Positions 43,991-56,021 are shown, numbered from the stretch's first letter. The stretch is 64,000 nucleotides of DNA from Lepidonotus clava (GCA_936440205.1 OW387149.1:10002114-10066113); one strand, 5' to 3'. The notes: generated by a model not told the origin, from the sequence alone. Numbers and translations: made by a program.

Positions 43991-45330
43991 AATTACTAAC
44001 GGTTGACCCATTTTAAATACCATGTTTGTGTCTAACTACATAGAAAGGATGCTCCATGTTGGAATAAGGCATTATAGAGGATGTTTTAAGCTTTTGAATG
44101 ACACCAGGCACATCAAAATTGGATATTTTTCAAGGGAGTTACAGGCTGTTGAACACAGGACCGTAAGACTTCCTGAAAATGGCAAAAAGCTGATAATTTG
44201 AATATTTATCTAAATATTTAGTAATAAAATACAATTTTCTCCATGAATTGAAAAAAAAGTCCTGAAAGCTATTATGCATATTATTTTTTATTTAGAAAAG
44301 ATAATCTCTTTCAGTTTTGACTGATGATATAATCAGGTCATGTTTTTCCAAATGGGTTACAATTTTTGACAAAATCTGCAAAATGCTGTTGCTTCCTTGG
44401 TAACCAAACATCTAATGTGAGGTAATGTATTTGGAAAAACATCCCATTAACATTTCAAATAGAATGTTTTTCAAACAAAATGGAATGTTTTGAGTGGGTT
44501 AACGGAATTCTACACAAAAAGTTGGTTTAGGACATTTTCATCCCTATTTTTTACAATTCTTCATATATCTCCTTTGATATTAGCCTTAGAGCTTATGATA
44601 TATCTCCCTCCGAGCATCCTTTCTGTGTGTTAGGTGACATTTAGTCTATCTGACCTTTGATTGTTTTCATTCATGTAACCTTTTTCTAATTTGAATTTTT
44701 ACTTAAGTCTTCCTTCCCTATTTTATATTTCAGGCCATAAAACTGCATTTCACAGTGGATGTATAATATTTCTTATTGACACCCAAAGTTTGAGTGTGAC
44801 CTCTAAACCCTCAATGCCCCAGTTCACTTAACAACTCAATTGTTTCACATTACCCTTGTCCCATTCATAGCTAGGTACGCTACTCGCTACAGCCTGGTAA
44901 CTGTTCTAAATGGTTATTGGGATATGACTAAAATGGATGTATAGTCGACTCTGACTTGAGCGGACACTGACAGGACTGGGAGATTTGTCCATTTAACTAG
45001 CGTCTCAGAAATGTAAGACCTGTTTTTATTGTCTGATCAAACTTTGACTGTGACCTAGATGTATGTTTTTCCATCTTATACACAGTCAGTGCACCATCAG
45101 TGGATCCTCTGGTTTTAGGTAAGTCATGTTTTCAAAGATAGTTGTTAACTGTAGTTTTCCTTTATACAGTTAGGTATACAGGGGTGTGCAGTGGACAGAC
45201 CGGATGACTGTCAGGGCATCTCTCTTTAATGAGAGGCCTGCAGGGCTGTGCAGTGGACAAGGGATGACTGCCCCCTGCTCCCCCACTCTGGATCTGCCCA
45301 TGGCATTTCAAGCATTTTTATGCCTCTTAA
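43991..45330. other. intergenic, nothing recognised
   Basis: AT-rich, then mixed. A 19-bp 'GCAG..GCTGTGCAGTGGACA' type word occurs twice near 45184 and 45242. No gene. Confidence 0.35.
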
Positions 45331-45532
45331 GCCCCATACCCACTAGGCAATTTTACCCACGATGGGCGACGGGCAACTGGGAGAATTGGCCGACTCTATG
45401 ATCGCCTGTTAGTATAGTATATTGAAATGTACTTGTTTAAAACCAGTCGGCCCTAGAATCAGGCAGAATTGGCCGATTTTAGGGCCCATGAGTCAGCCGA
45501 CTTGGGTCAAAATCGCCTAGTGGGTATGGGGC
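45331..45532. mobile_element. MITE, CCCATACCCACTAGGCGA family, copy 2
   Basis: Perfect ends GCCCCATACCCACTAGGC and GCCTAGTGGGTATGGGGC; length 202, interior like 40312-40514. Confidence 0.85.
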
Positions 45533-47146
45533 TTTAGAAAGTACGCTTTGACAAAATTCTGACATAGACAAAGTGTTTTTGTTTTCTGTTTATTTATGTT
45601 TCCTGCACCATATTATTGTTCTTTTGATTAGAAATTTAAGACAATGCATGTGACTATTCGTCCACATTCCATAAGATTTATTACAAAGGACATGCTACAC
45701 ATATTTTTAACAGTTACCTCAATAGGGTGGTGGCTATGCTCAGGCATTGTAAATCAAAGGCCTAGAGTTCTTGTCAGGGCTAAGAAACGTTATAGTTGTG
45801 TATAATAAAATGTTTCATAAATTCATAAAATAGATGTAAATTTACTTCCTCTCACAGTCTACTAAATAACCTCCTCAACAGGTTTATCAAATAAACCTCC
45901 AACTGCGGTTAAACAAATAAACCTCCAACTGAAGTTTACCAAAATTAATAAACCTCCGATGGAGGGTTACCTGTATTGAAAAGAAGCATGAGCCAGGAGG
46001 AGTATAACAGATGACAGCGCCTTTAGATAAGGCTGGGTTTTGAATCCAGGAGTTCTGCATGAAAAACCAGCAGCTTTTTACTTGGCTATAGTGACTATTT
46101 GCTGTGGCTTGTTCCAATGTTGGTTCAAATGAGTTGACTATTGTTCCTGTGCAATTGTATCTAAAATATTGATATTTTTAATTTTTAGTATATCAAACAT
46201 TATATCACAGATTACATGAATATCATTGATTGGTATTCTAAGAATTTTCCTACAGTTGTGAGGAGGGAATAGTCTGGGATCACAATCAGTACAGAGAACA
46301 TGAGCAGGTGAGTTTTCTAGTTTGCATTACATTTATGGGAAAAGACATCGATGGCTTTAGGTAATGTCTCCTCCTGAAAGACGTATGATCATTTTAGGCC
46401 TATATCACTCATGTCATGATCAGGGTAAGATTCCACATTTGTCATGGCTTATATTAGGGATTGTTATGTAAAATGAAAAGAAATTTAGGTTAAAAACTAA
46501 AATCGAACGAAAGATTTGTTTATGATATCTTAAGATCTATATCATGTTGATGTTCTCCATTCAGAATCTGTGTACGTAGTTTTGATATCTCATAAATAAG
46601 TGTTAGGATCATGTGACACTTTGGTAAAGCCGTCATCTTTGTCTAGTAATATGAGAATTGTGGAACATAACTTTTACATAAAGCGTCATCAAACTAAAAC
46701 AAAGCTTTAGGAGTGTTAGCTATGTCCAGGCATTTTAAAACTGGATGAAATAAGTTACACTTTATGAACACCAAGAATGCTATTTCTTCATTGAGTTTAT
46801 ATATACTACAATCACTCATTGTAATGCTTTACATTTCCAAGCTTAATGTTACAACTTAGGAACCTAAAGCTAGTATTGCACATGTTGATTTTGCTGCTCA
46901 TTCTAAGATTTTGCTTCAGAATATAGATCTAACATGGACCTGTTATACATAACTAGAAAGCTTTTACAATTCTCTTTGAAATGGTCTATAGGATGTAAGG
47001 TCTCATGCCATATGTTTAGATCATATCAAACAAATACAAAATGGGCACTACCAAAATCTATATATGTAAGATATAGGCTTTATTCTTGACCAAAGTTCAG
47101 TTCTAGAGTAGTTTAAAACAGTTTGCTGAAGCTAAGCCTGCCCCTT
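45533..47146. other. intergenic with short AATAAACCTCC repeats
   Basis: Imperfect copies of 'AAATAAACCTCCAACTG' at about 45888-45962. Otherwise no gene or element end is seen. Confidence 0.4.
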
Positions 47147-47333
47147 TATAACTATTGTATATTTCTTCAAATTATAATGGCAGTTTTTCTAACTATAACA
47201 TTTTTTCTCTTTTCATATACAATTCATTAATAAAATAATGCTAATGGCACATCTCAGAATTAATTCCAGAGTCCTTTACTGGATTAAGACTAACTATTTA
47301 TAAATTCTCCTTTCACAGTTCCTCAGTTTGACG

Positions 47334-48581
47334 ATGAAGACTAATTATAAGTTCCAGTGTTCTGTCTATGGATGCTACATTCTTATTATATTGACAGTAT
47401 GTTGCATACTCAGTGTCTGGATTCAGCCTCATATCAGAGGAGGATATGACTACATAGTAAATCACACTTTTAAACATGAAAAGAAACAGTATTCAAGTAT
47501 TCACTTTTTGAGAATCCCCAAAACGGGGTCAACAACCTTACGTACTATTCTAACAAGACTTGCATGGAAACATAATCTTAGTGTTGCTATACCCCAAGAA
47601 GTGAGAGAAAGAGAACAACACACAGAAGGAAAAATAAAACTCTTTAACATGATTGTTTATCACCATAAGTATCGTCCTCTTTTCATAAAAAAAACTCTGC
47701 AACAACCTGTAGTCCACATTTCAATGGTTCGTCACCCTGTTGGATGGCTTGAGTCTTTCTTGCACTTTTTCAAGCTAATTGACTCCCTCGAATTGGATAG
47801 GGATAGAGCCTCCATGTCTTTCATCCAAAAAGTTACAACAAATCCACAGTGGTTCCAGAGAAAAATCAAGGAAAGGAATGTTAGAACACTCAAAGACTGC
47901 TACACAAGGTATTTTAACATCAAATCATTGGCTGATACTCAAAGAGATGCTATTAAAACTTTAGACCAAGTATTCCTTGTAGGAATAAGTGAATATTATG
48001 ATGAAAGTCTCATACTATTCCGTCACCATTTGGGTCTTTCATTTGAGGACATATTGTACTTACCTCTGAGGATAAAAACATATAAACATTTAAGCATAGA
48101 TATTGATATGGTTTATAAAAGATTATGTGCCTGGAAGAAATCTGATTGCCATCTTTATGAACACTTCAATAAAACTTTCTGGATAAAGTTTAATCAACGA
48201 GGCTATGACATTAGGCAGGAAGTGTATCATTTCCAAAGTCTCAAAAAAGTCTTATATGAGTATTGTGCACCCTTCTTCAAGAATTTCCCAGCTAAAAGAG
48301 AAGTCAACATGACATACTTACATACTACAGCACCTAGGTATATTCCATCCTCAAAGTGGCATAAGTCTTTCAATTTTTCTGTCATGGATTGTGCTTTTAG
48401 TAGACTTCATCAACGTGTTTATGATCTGCTATTCTATTACAGGCAGAGTGACAATTCAGACTGTTCAAAACCATGTAAACAAAGTGAAAAAAGAAGCTTT
48501 TGTAAAAGAAGTTGTGATACAATACACTCAAATGCCAGTGTGATCTTAGATATCTTTTCAGATGGTGAAGCCTATTTTTAG
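47334..48581 (+). CDS. galactose-3-O-sulfotransferase-like, copy 3, intact
   Basis: A 415-residue single-exon type II membrane protein, closest to copy 2. Membrane segment at about residues 10-30 (two residues later than in copy 2 because of an Asn-Tyr insertion after the start); PAPS loop FLRIPKTGSTTL; 3'-phosphate motif VRHPVGWLES, where copies 1 and 2 have Arg in place of Gly; family block FLVGISEYYDESL; Cys-rich tail and FSDGEAYF end. Role as for copy 2: sulfate transfer from PAPS to galactose O-3 in the Golgi. ATG 47334 follows a splice acceptor ending at 47318. The Arg to Gly change lies between the core Arg and Ser of the motif, which are both kept, so activity is plausible. Confidence 0.9.
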   Translation: MKTNYKFQCSVYGCYILIILTVCCILSVWIQPHIRGGYDYIVNHTFKHEKKQYSSIHFLRIPKTGSTTLRTILTRLAWKHNLSVAIPQEVREREQHTEGKIKLFNMIVYHHKYRPLFIKKTLQQPVVHISMVRHPVGWLESFLHFFKLIDSLELDRDRASMSFIQKVTTNPQWFQRKIKERNVRTLKDCYTRYFNIKSLADTQRDAIKTLDQVFLVGISEYYDESLILFRHHLGLSFEDILYLPLRIKTYKHLSIDIDMVYKRLCAWKKSDCHLYEHFNKTFWIKFNQRGYDIRQEVYHFQSLKKVLYEYCAPFFKNFPAKREVNMTYLHTTAPRYIPSSKWHKSFNFSVMDCAFSRLHQRVYDLLFYYRQSDNSDCSKPCKQSEKRSFCKRSCDTIHSNASVILDIFSDGEAYF

Positions 48582-48840
48582 TTTGAAAGTTTCTCTACAC
48601 ATTAATTTTTTGGATTTCCATAGGATCTATAGAACGAATAGAAATCATAGAATACACTTAAGTGAAGATGTCTTTTGGTAGATTGGACAGGGAGGACACT
48701 TGACCAAAACACTGTAATGTTGATGTCATAGAGTAAAACAGCCAATGTATTTATAAAGGATATAAAGAATATAAAGAATAGCATTGTCTTAAATGTAAGT
48801 ATCAGTAACCTGATGTAAAAAGAAAATCAAGCTAGAGATG
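48582..48840 (+). other. duplicated 3' flank of paralogue 3, cut short
   Basis: Matches the flanks of copies 1 and 2 up to about 'AAAAAGAAAATCAAG' at 48816-48832 and then stops. The missing continuation is found inverted at 51560-51797. Confidence 0.7.
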
Positions 48841-48950
48841 GATTTTGTGTATCTGTGTTGCCAGCTCTGTTTACGGAAGACCAAGCAGCCCCACACCGGG
48901 ACCTTCAAAGCTTGGATCAGGTCAGTGTTATACCCCCTTGTAACCAGGGG

Positions 48951-49280
48951 GGCATTCCATAAAGATTACGCGATAATCTAGATTGAAGAAATACCACGAT
49001 ACCAACAATTGTTATCGCCACATAACATTTTAGTTTTTCACTTTTTTTGTTCAAATTTTTTTTCAATCAAACTCAAACTTTACAGGCTTCTTCCTTGGTC
49101 ATATATATACATTTTGATATATACATATTTGTGAAAATATATATTTTTAAAACCGCGATATTTTGTAATTATCGCCGTGTTACTGATTTGAGGCCTTGGC
49201 GATAATATTTTGAGTATCGCAGATCTTTTATGGAAGTGCTTTAACTCGCGATAATTATCGCCAAATTTTTATGGAATGCA
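48951..49280. mobile_element. MITE, GGCATTCCATAAA ends
   Basis: Left GGGGCATTCCATAAAGATT; right AAATTTTTATGGAATGCAT. Interior has CGATAAT/ATTATCG words in both orientations. Ends resemble the TA-flanked TTCCA group. Confidence 0.7.
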
Positions 49281-49559
49281 TACCAGGTGTACAGCACAGT
49301 GTGGGGCCCCTCCAGCAACCGATGCCCTACCTCACGTCGTCCCGATCAGGGCCAGCGCTGGGCCTATGAAGAAGCTGGAAATTGCCCCCAGATGATCTTG
49401 AATGGTCACCCACCCCAAGGGAGAGGCTACTGCTGCCAGAACCAACAGGACCCAGAGCCAAACTCTAGAATCCAACCACTCCTGTTGAGCCGGGAAAGGA
49501 ATCTCCTCCAATGTCTCCTAAACTGGGAAGACAGTTGCAGCCGACACATTGCCTTTGAC

Positions 49560-50800
49560 TGCTGGTTTACAAACTCAGACTTTACATCCGTCTTTTTTAT
49601 GTACACTTTAATAACTATTTACCACTTCTATATAACATCAAAAACACTGTTGATAGTGACACCAACAGTAAAGAAAGTTACAATTTCCAAGGTGTTGTTG
49701 ATTTATCAAATCACATTCTTTCCTATGTCAAACTTAGGCTTCTACCAAAAGGACTTACTTTTGTTGATACCCCTCCCATAGCCAACAAGGGTATTCTGGC
49801 AGAAGATATGTCAAAATTCCATTTGAGCATAAGACACAATTTAGCCTTCCCTAAACTAAGTTCTAACACACCAACTGATAGTTTGGGCCCTCCGCCCCAT
49901 ACTTCAAATGCACCATATGAGAATCCTAAATTCAAGAACCCTTCTAAATGGACCCCCCGGGCCCACTCATTTTAGAACATAATATTATGGCTCTCCTTAA
50001 CAAGACCTCCTTCCAGAATTATAAAAGCCCTGGTAAGCAACTTAAGTACAACATGACTAAGGCTGAGTTCGAAGCTAAGTTGTCTCTATGCCAAGATTGC
50101 AATATAGTGATTAAGAAAGCCGATAAAGGCTCAGCAGTGTTAATTAAGAACAGAGAAGGTCTTTTATTTAAGCTTTTTATTTAAACAAATTAACACAGAT
50201 TTAACTGATCATTGTTTAGTAGCCAAGACAGTCAGACAAATGGAGCTGTGCAAAGAGAAATCATCTAATAACTCAGTCTTAGAACAACCGAGAACATCAA
50301 AATTATACCTTCTCACAAAAATCTATAAGAACAAAAGTCCACCCCCAGGGAGACCCATAGTCTTAGCTAATGACTCCCCGATGGAAAGAATCTCACAATT
50401 CGCAGATCACCTCATACAACCTATTGTTCCGAAGTTATCATCATATGTTCGAGACAGCGGACACTTCATCAACATAATTAAGGACTTTATTTTACCTGAA
50501 GGGGCGATTCTGGCTACCTTAGATGTCACTAGCCTTTACACCAACATTCCAAATTCCGAAAGAACAGATTTTGTAGCCATGTATCTGTTCAAGGAACGGA
50601 ACCCTTCAGAAAACCCAACCAATGCCTCCATCTGCAAACTTCTAGAATAAGTCTTAACACTAAATAACTTTGAGTTTGATAACAAACACTATTTGCAAGT
50701 TGGAGTCATGGCTACGGACACTAAACTAGCCCCTTCTACTCTACAATTAGCACTCTGATCAAGGAGACAAATGCAACATCTTTCGCAATCTTAGAAGGGT
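49560..50800 (+). mobile_element. Penelope-like retroelement fragment
   Basis: Block order typical of Penelope-like RT: LLPKGLTFVDTPP and FHLSIRHNLAF (about 49740-49840), SKWTP (about 49945), YNMTKAEFEAKLSLCQD and VIKKADKGSAVLI (50050-50150), LYLLTKIYKNKSPPPGRPIV (50305-50365), LATLDVTSLYTNIPNSE (50512-50560). The catalytic D-x-D of the palm and the GIY-YIG part are not found; the element stops before 50868. Several frame breaks. Confidence 0.75.
50240..50650 (+). pseudogene. Penelope-like RT fingers/palm fragment
   Basis: A 136-codon open part holding KLYLLTKIYKN, PPGRPIVLANDSPMERIS, SYVRDSGHFI and ILATLDVTSLYTNIPN, where LDVTSLYTNIP is RT motif A of Penelope-like elements with its catalytic Asp. 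The downstream motifs B and C are not in frame. A fragment only. Confidence 0.75.
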
Positions 50801-50867
50801 GTTAGCATGTATATGGCAGCTTCGTGCCCATCATGTTTTTCTCCATGCACATCCAATAGTATGTGCT

Positions 50868-51189
50868 GTGGCCCGTTGCACAATGATTTTGTTAACAACG
50901 AAAATAATTTAAACAACGAAACATTTCGTTGTTACTTTTTTCGTAACAACAATCGTTTTGATAGAAATTTTTTTCTATATTTAGAATGCCCTCAAAGAGC
51001 TGTAACTTTTAATAATTTTTTTTCTAATTTTTTCCCTTCATATATCAATTTACAGAATTCAATTTCATTCATTAGAACCAGAGATTTTACTATTTTCATA
51101 ACAACGAAAATTGTTGTAACAACAAACATGATCGTTATGATATCGTTAAGTCTATCATAACAACGAAATTCCATTGTGCAACGGGCCAC
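50868..51189. mobile_element. MITE, GTGGCCCGTTGCACAATG family, copy
   Basis: Ends GTGGCCCGTTGCACAATG and CATTGTGCAACGGGCCAC. A solitary left end of the same family (GTGGCCCGTTGCACCAG) begins at 51191, one base further on. Confidence 0.85.
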
Positions 51190-51230
51190 TGTGGCCCGTT
51201 GCACCAGTCTCAAGGATAAATTGAAAGGAA

Positions 51231-51550
51231 AATGAGGTTAGGCATAAAATATTGTATTTTAGGCCCAGACAGGCTATCATTTATTGTAGTTTTTACTACC
51301 CCAAATATATTCAATAACCTGAAATTCCCAATTTATCTTTTAAGGGATTCCCCTTTATTATGACGTAGCAAGGACAGAAAAGAAAGCACAGAAATAAGGG
51401 AATTCCCAAATTTTCTCTTTTTGTCTTTATTATTCACCAATAATTCAATATTTTCCCATTTTTTCTTTTGAAATATTTTTAGAATATCATCAAGAAGTCA
51501 ACTGAATAAAAACTAGGATTTTGGAAATCTATGTGCAAAGAACCCTTTAA
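51231..51550. mobile_element. TTAA-flanked MITE (AGGAAACC family), short copy
   Basis: Right end ATGTGCAAAGAACCCTTTAA (TTAA 51547-51550) and interior 'TTCCCCTTTATTATGACGTA'; left end worn (TGAAAGGAAAATGAGG). Confidence 0.55.
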
Positions 51551-51559
51551 GGTCATATC

Positions 51560-51797
51560 TGAGTCTTATCTGGATCATTGGCTGAACTGTTATTGTTAAC
51601 AAAGTAACAAAATCTGGCTAAGTGGTAAATACTGGGTAAGTGTGTAAACAATGAGATGAAAACTCAAATTTAGAACAAGGTAAAAACAATAGAAATGTAG
51701 TTAACAGAATCCCAAGTAGAACTCAAACGTGTGTTCAATTTCCTTGATCCTGTGGCTCCAACATGAGTAACACACCTCTTAATTTTCTTTTTATTTT
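51560..51797 (-). other. inverted fragment of sulfotransferase 3' flank
   Basis: The minus strand matches 20560-20790 nearly continuously (GTGTTACTCATGTTGGAGCC, TTCTACTTGGGA, TAACTACATTTCTATTGTTT, TTGAGTTTTCATCT). It begins where the flank of copy 3 ends at 48840, which suggests that the stretch 48.84-51.80 kb was inverted or that the flank was broken by a rearrangement. Confidence 0.75.
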
Positions 51798-53365
51798 ATT
51801 TAGGGAATTCTGGAGGGAAACATCCTTGGGAAATCCAGCAAGTCCTGACGGCCATACGCAGGTTCTAAAGAGTAAATTCCAGAAAAAAAGTACCTTTGGT
51901 ACCAGTTTGCGCCCCAGTGGACTTTACAAATTATACCATAGATGGTGCCACAATCTCCACTGCATCCCTGAGGTCTCACGGAACAAGTTTTTTTCCTCTT
52001 TAGTTTAATATAACGGATCTTGAGGAAAAAAATATTCAGAATTTTATGCCACATGAAAGTGACTCAGAAACCTATTGTGGTCTCTTTGGCACACAAAATA
52101 TCAAAATTTAAGGGTAGGTTTCCCATTAAAGTCCATAGCACATTCCCAAAATATTGCTACACCCTCATTTTGCTAGTTCTGCAGTGGTCAAATTCACAGG
52201 GTACAGAGCCCATTTAGAAATCTCCCTGACACCTACCAACAAGCAGAGATCAAGGATTCATGTTTACAAACAACTCACAAATGATAGGGGGTACCCTGTG
52301 ATTTTTCATTCAATTCTGTCAGTTTTCCTTATTTGAATATCAGCCACTCGAAGCCAGTCATTCTCTTTAACTCAGGACAGAAAGGTATACGACACTACAG
52401 ATGTCACCACAATTAGTTCTGTGAGACCCTGTCCTCGTAAATTTAAGCACAATTGTTTGCCTTCTAGCTATCTGAATGAAAGACTAGAATATCCCTTTTA
52501 TCGCTGAATACGTCATTCTACAGTTAATAATTACTGTGATATTGGCCAAAATAGGAAAACTAGCCTCAAAATTGCCTAAAACTCAATTTAGTTTTTTCTA
52601 GATTCCACTGGTAGAACTCTTTTTGATGTACTTTGGATGAAAACATTCCAAATGTTGGCACTGTGCCAGTGGTACAAACTGGGCTTCCTTGCTAATAACA
52701 GCACTATAGTTCAATTTACCAGTTTCCATGGCAACTATCATTAAGTGAAATATATTTGTTTTTGTTTTAAAAAGAAAGTAAAGGATTTATCTTGTTTCCA
52801 CTGAAAACAGATTGTGGTTATCATAATTGAAGCCAAAGTTATTCATGAGCTTTTTAAGATTACATAATTTTCTACTTAGTAGCATATTTGTATGATTTCA
52901 AATAATAATGCCAAATTCATATTAGTTTATATGGCTACATGTTTGTTTAATTGGAATTCTATTATTTTCTAGTGAACTGATGTTAAGGTATTCAAAGGAC
53001 CATATCTCTGGTTCTAATAAGAATTTCTAAAAAAATTCTTTCAGTCCCTGAATGGAAAATTCTTCCTTTGCAAAAGGGGTTCGTATGGGAATTTACTATA
53101 GAGCCACTTTTGCAGCTTCCAGCGCTCAAAGGGATATAAATCAATTTATAACTCCCTTCAGTTTCAAAATCTAGAGGCCAAATTTTCCCCTAGGTTTTAA
53201 GCCTTATGTCCACAATTACAGTGTATATGGCACTGGTTTCAAATAAAGCAAAAATCACTTAATGGCACTGCTTTTAGTGCTGTAAAGTATTCGTTGTGTA
53301 TGTCAGGTTTGAACAACTATTGCTTTATCATCTTGCTGTTTTGAGCATCTCCATTGCTCCATTGC
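51798..53365. other. intergenic, nothing recognised
   Basis: AT-rich with X-box-like GTTTCCATGGCAAC at 52722-52735. No gene supported. Confidence 0.35.
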
Positions 53366-53730
53366 AGAACAGGTCTCGCTGTTGCAAGGGTTGGCACACA
53401 GAGCGAGACCCCTCGCTGTTGAACAGCAAGTGTATCCAACTTTCCCGATAACAGCAAAGGTTGGCATGCCCTTTTTTTAAAAGTATAAGGAGGGCATTTC
53501 GGGTCCTTATTTTAATATTCTGTTTTCAGCAAGTGATAGCTGTGCCCTTGAGCTTATATATTATACAGAGGTAAGTTGCGGAAATGTATTTATCAATCAA
53601 TCAAATGTGTTCAAAATGTGTGCAAAACCATTGTAACAGCAAGGGATTTGGATTTTGAAAACTTCCACTGCTGTTGCGAGACCCATATCTAAACCCTTGC
53701 TTTGGTCTCGCTGTTGCAAGAGTTTGGTTA
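53366..53730. repeat. repeats of TCTCGCTGTTGCAAG
   Basis: GGTCTCGCTGTTGCAAG at 53372 and again at 53704, with inverted and partial copies between (AGCGAGACC, AACAGCAAG, TGTTGCGAGACC). It may be a small element; the ends are unclear. Confidence 0.4.
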
Positions 53731-54784
53731 TGCGACGGATCACATTGGTCCGTTGCATAATGACTCATACAACAGAGAACAATATCCTAGGGGTCGGTCT
53801 CTAAGGGGTTACTTCAAAGACATGATATGGCACTGTGCTGAGTTTCACCTAAGATATTGTGTACATAACATAAAATTTTGGGGTGCGAGACCTCAAAATT
53901 GTTTTTCCGGGAGCTGATGAGTGATGTAACCGTTCTGTTACCGTGGTCCCGCAGATCTGTTGTCATCCCACAATAAACTCGTCATGTAACTGTTACTTTT
54001 CACCACAGACCTGTTCACATTGTCAAATTTTTAATTTTAGCTTGTTGTAATAGGAGGATTTAATGAATATTTCCTAATATGTATTCATATATTTATATGT
54101 CCAAACTTAATCACTTGTTACTTGTCATTGAATTATTAATCACATCACGAACCAGTAAATGATAGCCAATCTTTTCATGTAACTAATATCATTTTGTAAG
54201 AATAAGATAAAAACATGACAATTAATTAACGTATTATTTTTGAAACAGGATTTATTTTTTGTATAAACATTGCTTTATTAAATCTATGGCACTTGTCCAC
54301 CTGATTTACATGTACATGAAAATAGAATAATGTGTTAATAAGATTCCAAACCACACCACTTAAAAATGATAATTGAAAAAGCTTAAGAATATCTTTCCTT
54401 CGAGCCTATGCACTTTGCTGATATCAAACAACCTGTGATTTAGATATGTACGATGTTTCAGAATTCTGTCTGCATAAATTGATAGTACCAATCTGTTTCT
54501 GTGTGTATTCTGATACATGTGAAAAGGCAAGTCCAGTATAATTATATATGACTACCTGATTCATCTATTATTCCATTATTTCCTCATCAATATTTCATCA
54601 ATATTTACCTATAAATAAGAGATACTATAACTTAGTTATTTGCTCTAATGAGACAACTACATTAGATTTACATAAGTTGAATACAGACACAACCAAAACT
54701 AAAAATTAATGTGTTATGCATTAATAATTACATGACTATTGTTTTGAACAACCCAGATTTGGCAATTGAAAGAGTTGAGTAAAG
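53731..54784. other. intergenic, nothing recognised
   Basis: AT-rich; no gene or element end seen. Confidence 0.35.
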
Positions 54785-55035
54785 CCGGGTCCCCACTGGG
54801 CTGGCAAGAGTGACGTCATTGGCAGTATAAGGTACTTTGTCAGTCCCAGAGCCTAAATTTAGTTGCCCAGAATGACTAAAAATCCCTGAAAATCAAACAT
54901 GTTTGATGTTTAGGGGGGTTGTCGGCCGACAAACTCCATGAAAATGTGATTTGTCGCCCGCTAAGCTGGCACATGACCTGTTTGCCGCTCCCAGATACGT
55001 CGCCGAGGTGTGGGTTTTCTCAGTGGGGTTCCGGA
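54785..55035. mobile_element. MITE, CCGGGTCCCCACTG ends
   Basis: Left CCGGGTCCCCACTGGGCTGG and right CTCAGTGGGGTTCCGG; interior more GC-rich than the flanks, with GTCGGCCGAC. Confidence 0.6.
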
Positions 55036-55063
55036 TTAGTTATTTCAAATGATTAATTGACCC

Positions 55064-55512
55064 AATAAGCCCATCCCAGTTTACACTAATATCAAAGTTT
55101 ACTATAAAATATTTTCAAAATTGCTTCTGTGCTTATTCCATCAAAACAGTTGCATAATACAAAACTAACCAAAGCAATATGGTTGACAAATTGCTCCTAA
55201 AATTGGTAAATTGCAGCTTTATATATTGGCCTTTTCCCCATAGAAACCAATGTTAAAGCATGTCAGACCAATCTATAACGTCCAACTCTATTTTCCGATA
55301 AAATACAGCAAATTGATTGCTTGGCAAACCCGCAAATTTGTCAGTTGATGAAATTTAAGAAATCATAATATTTTAGCAACACTTGGGGATATAGAAAAAT
55401 AATTATTGCTTATTTCAGAAACCTCAACTCTAAGAGACAAGGATGGCTTTTAATGTAATTTCGTCTAACCTTGTCTGACCCTGGGATGCACCCAATGTGG
55501 GATGGGCTTATT
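55064..55512. mobile_element. MITE, AATAAGCCCATCCCA ends, whole copy
   Basis: Perfect 15-bp inverted ends (55064-55078, 55498-55512). A second copy at about 57915-59590 is split by two TTAA-flanked MITEs; this whole copy shows what the uninterrupted site looked like. Confidence 0.85.
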
Positions 55513-56021
55513 ACTGACTGTTAATCCGTCAGAACATATAGTTTTATTTAAAGGTGTCCAGAATCCTGTGCAAGTGCAAATAATTTACAGATGCTTTCAA
55601 TTTGCGGATGTGGACACATAAATATTAAAAACATTGGTTTTATTTGTGGACACAAAAATCTTTGTGTTTGAATTGAAATGGCTGGAATTCTTTTATTATA
55701 GCAACTTTACATATACACACAACGTTCTTCCAATGACATAAATATCAGAGTAATCTCCACATAATATCGTTGATTCAGCATAAACTGCGATATCAAATAA
55801 AGGAATAGGTATTGCAGTGTTTCCATTGAACGACTACATAATGAACAGCACATTACTTTTTCATTTTCTCCTCACGAAACAACAATGAAATCAGACATTG
55901 TAGTATTACCACTGAACGATTTTGTCTAAAGACAGGGTCAGTACTTGTCAACTATCGTTGTACATGTATCATGATGTTATCACTGTGAATCAATCCTCAT
56001 TTGAAAAACCAAATGTGACCT
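55513..56021. other. intergenic, nothing recognised
   Basis: AT-rich, no gene. Confidence 0.35.

Noticed and set aside
45888-45962. Possible small MITE from AATAAACCTCC words
   Set aside because: Only direct, imperfect, short repeats; no inverted ends.
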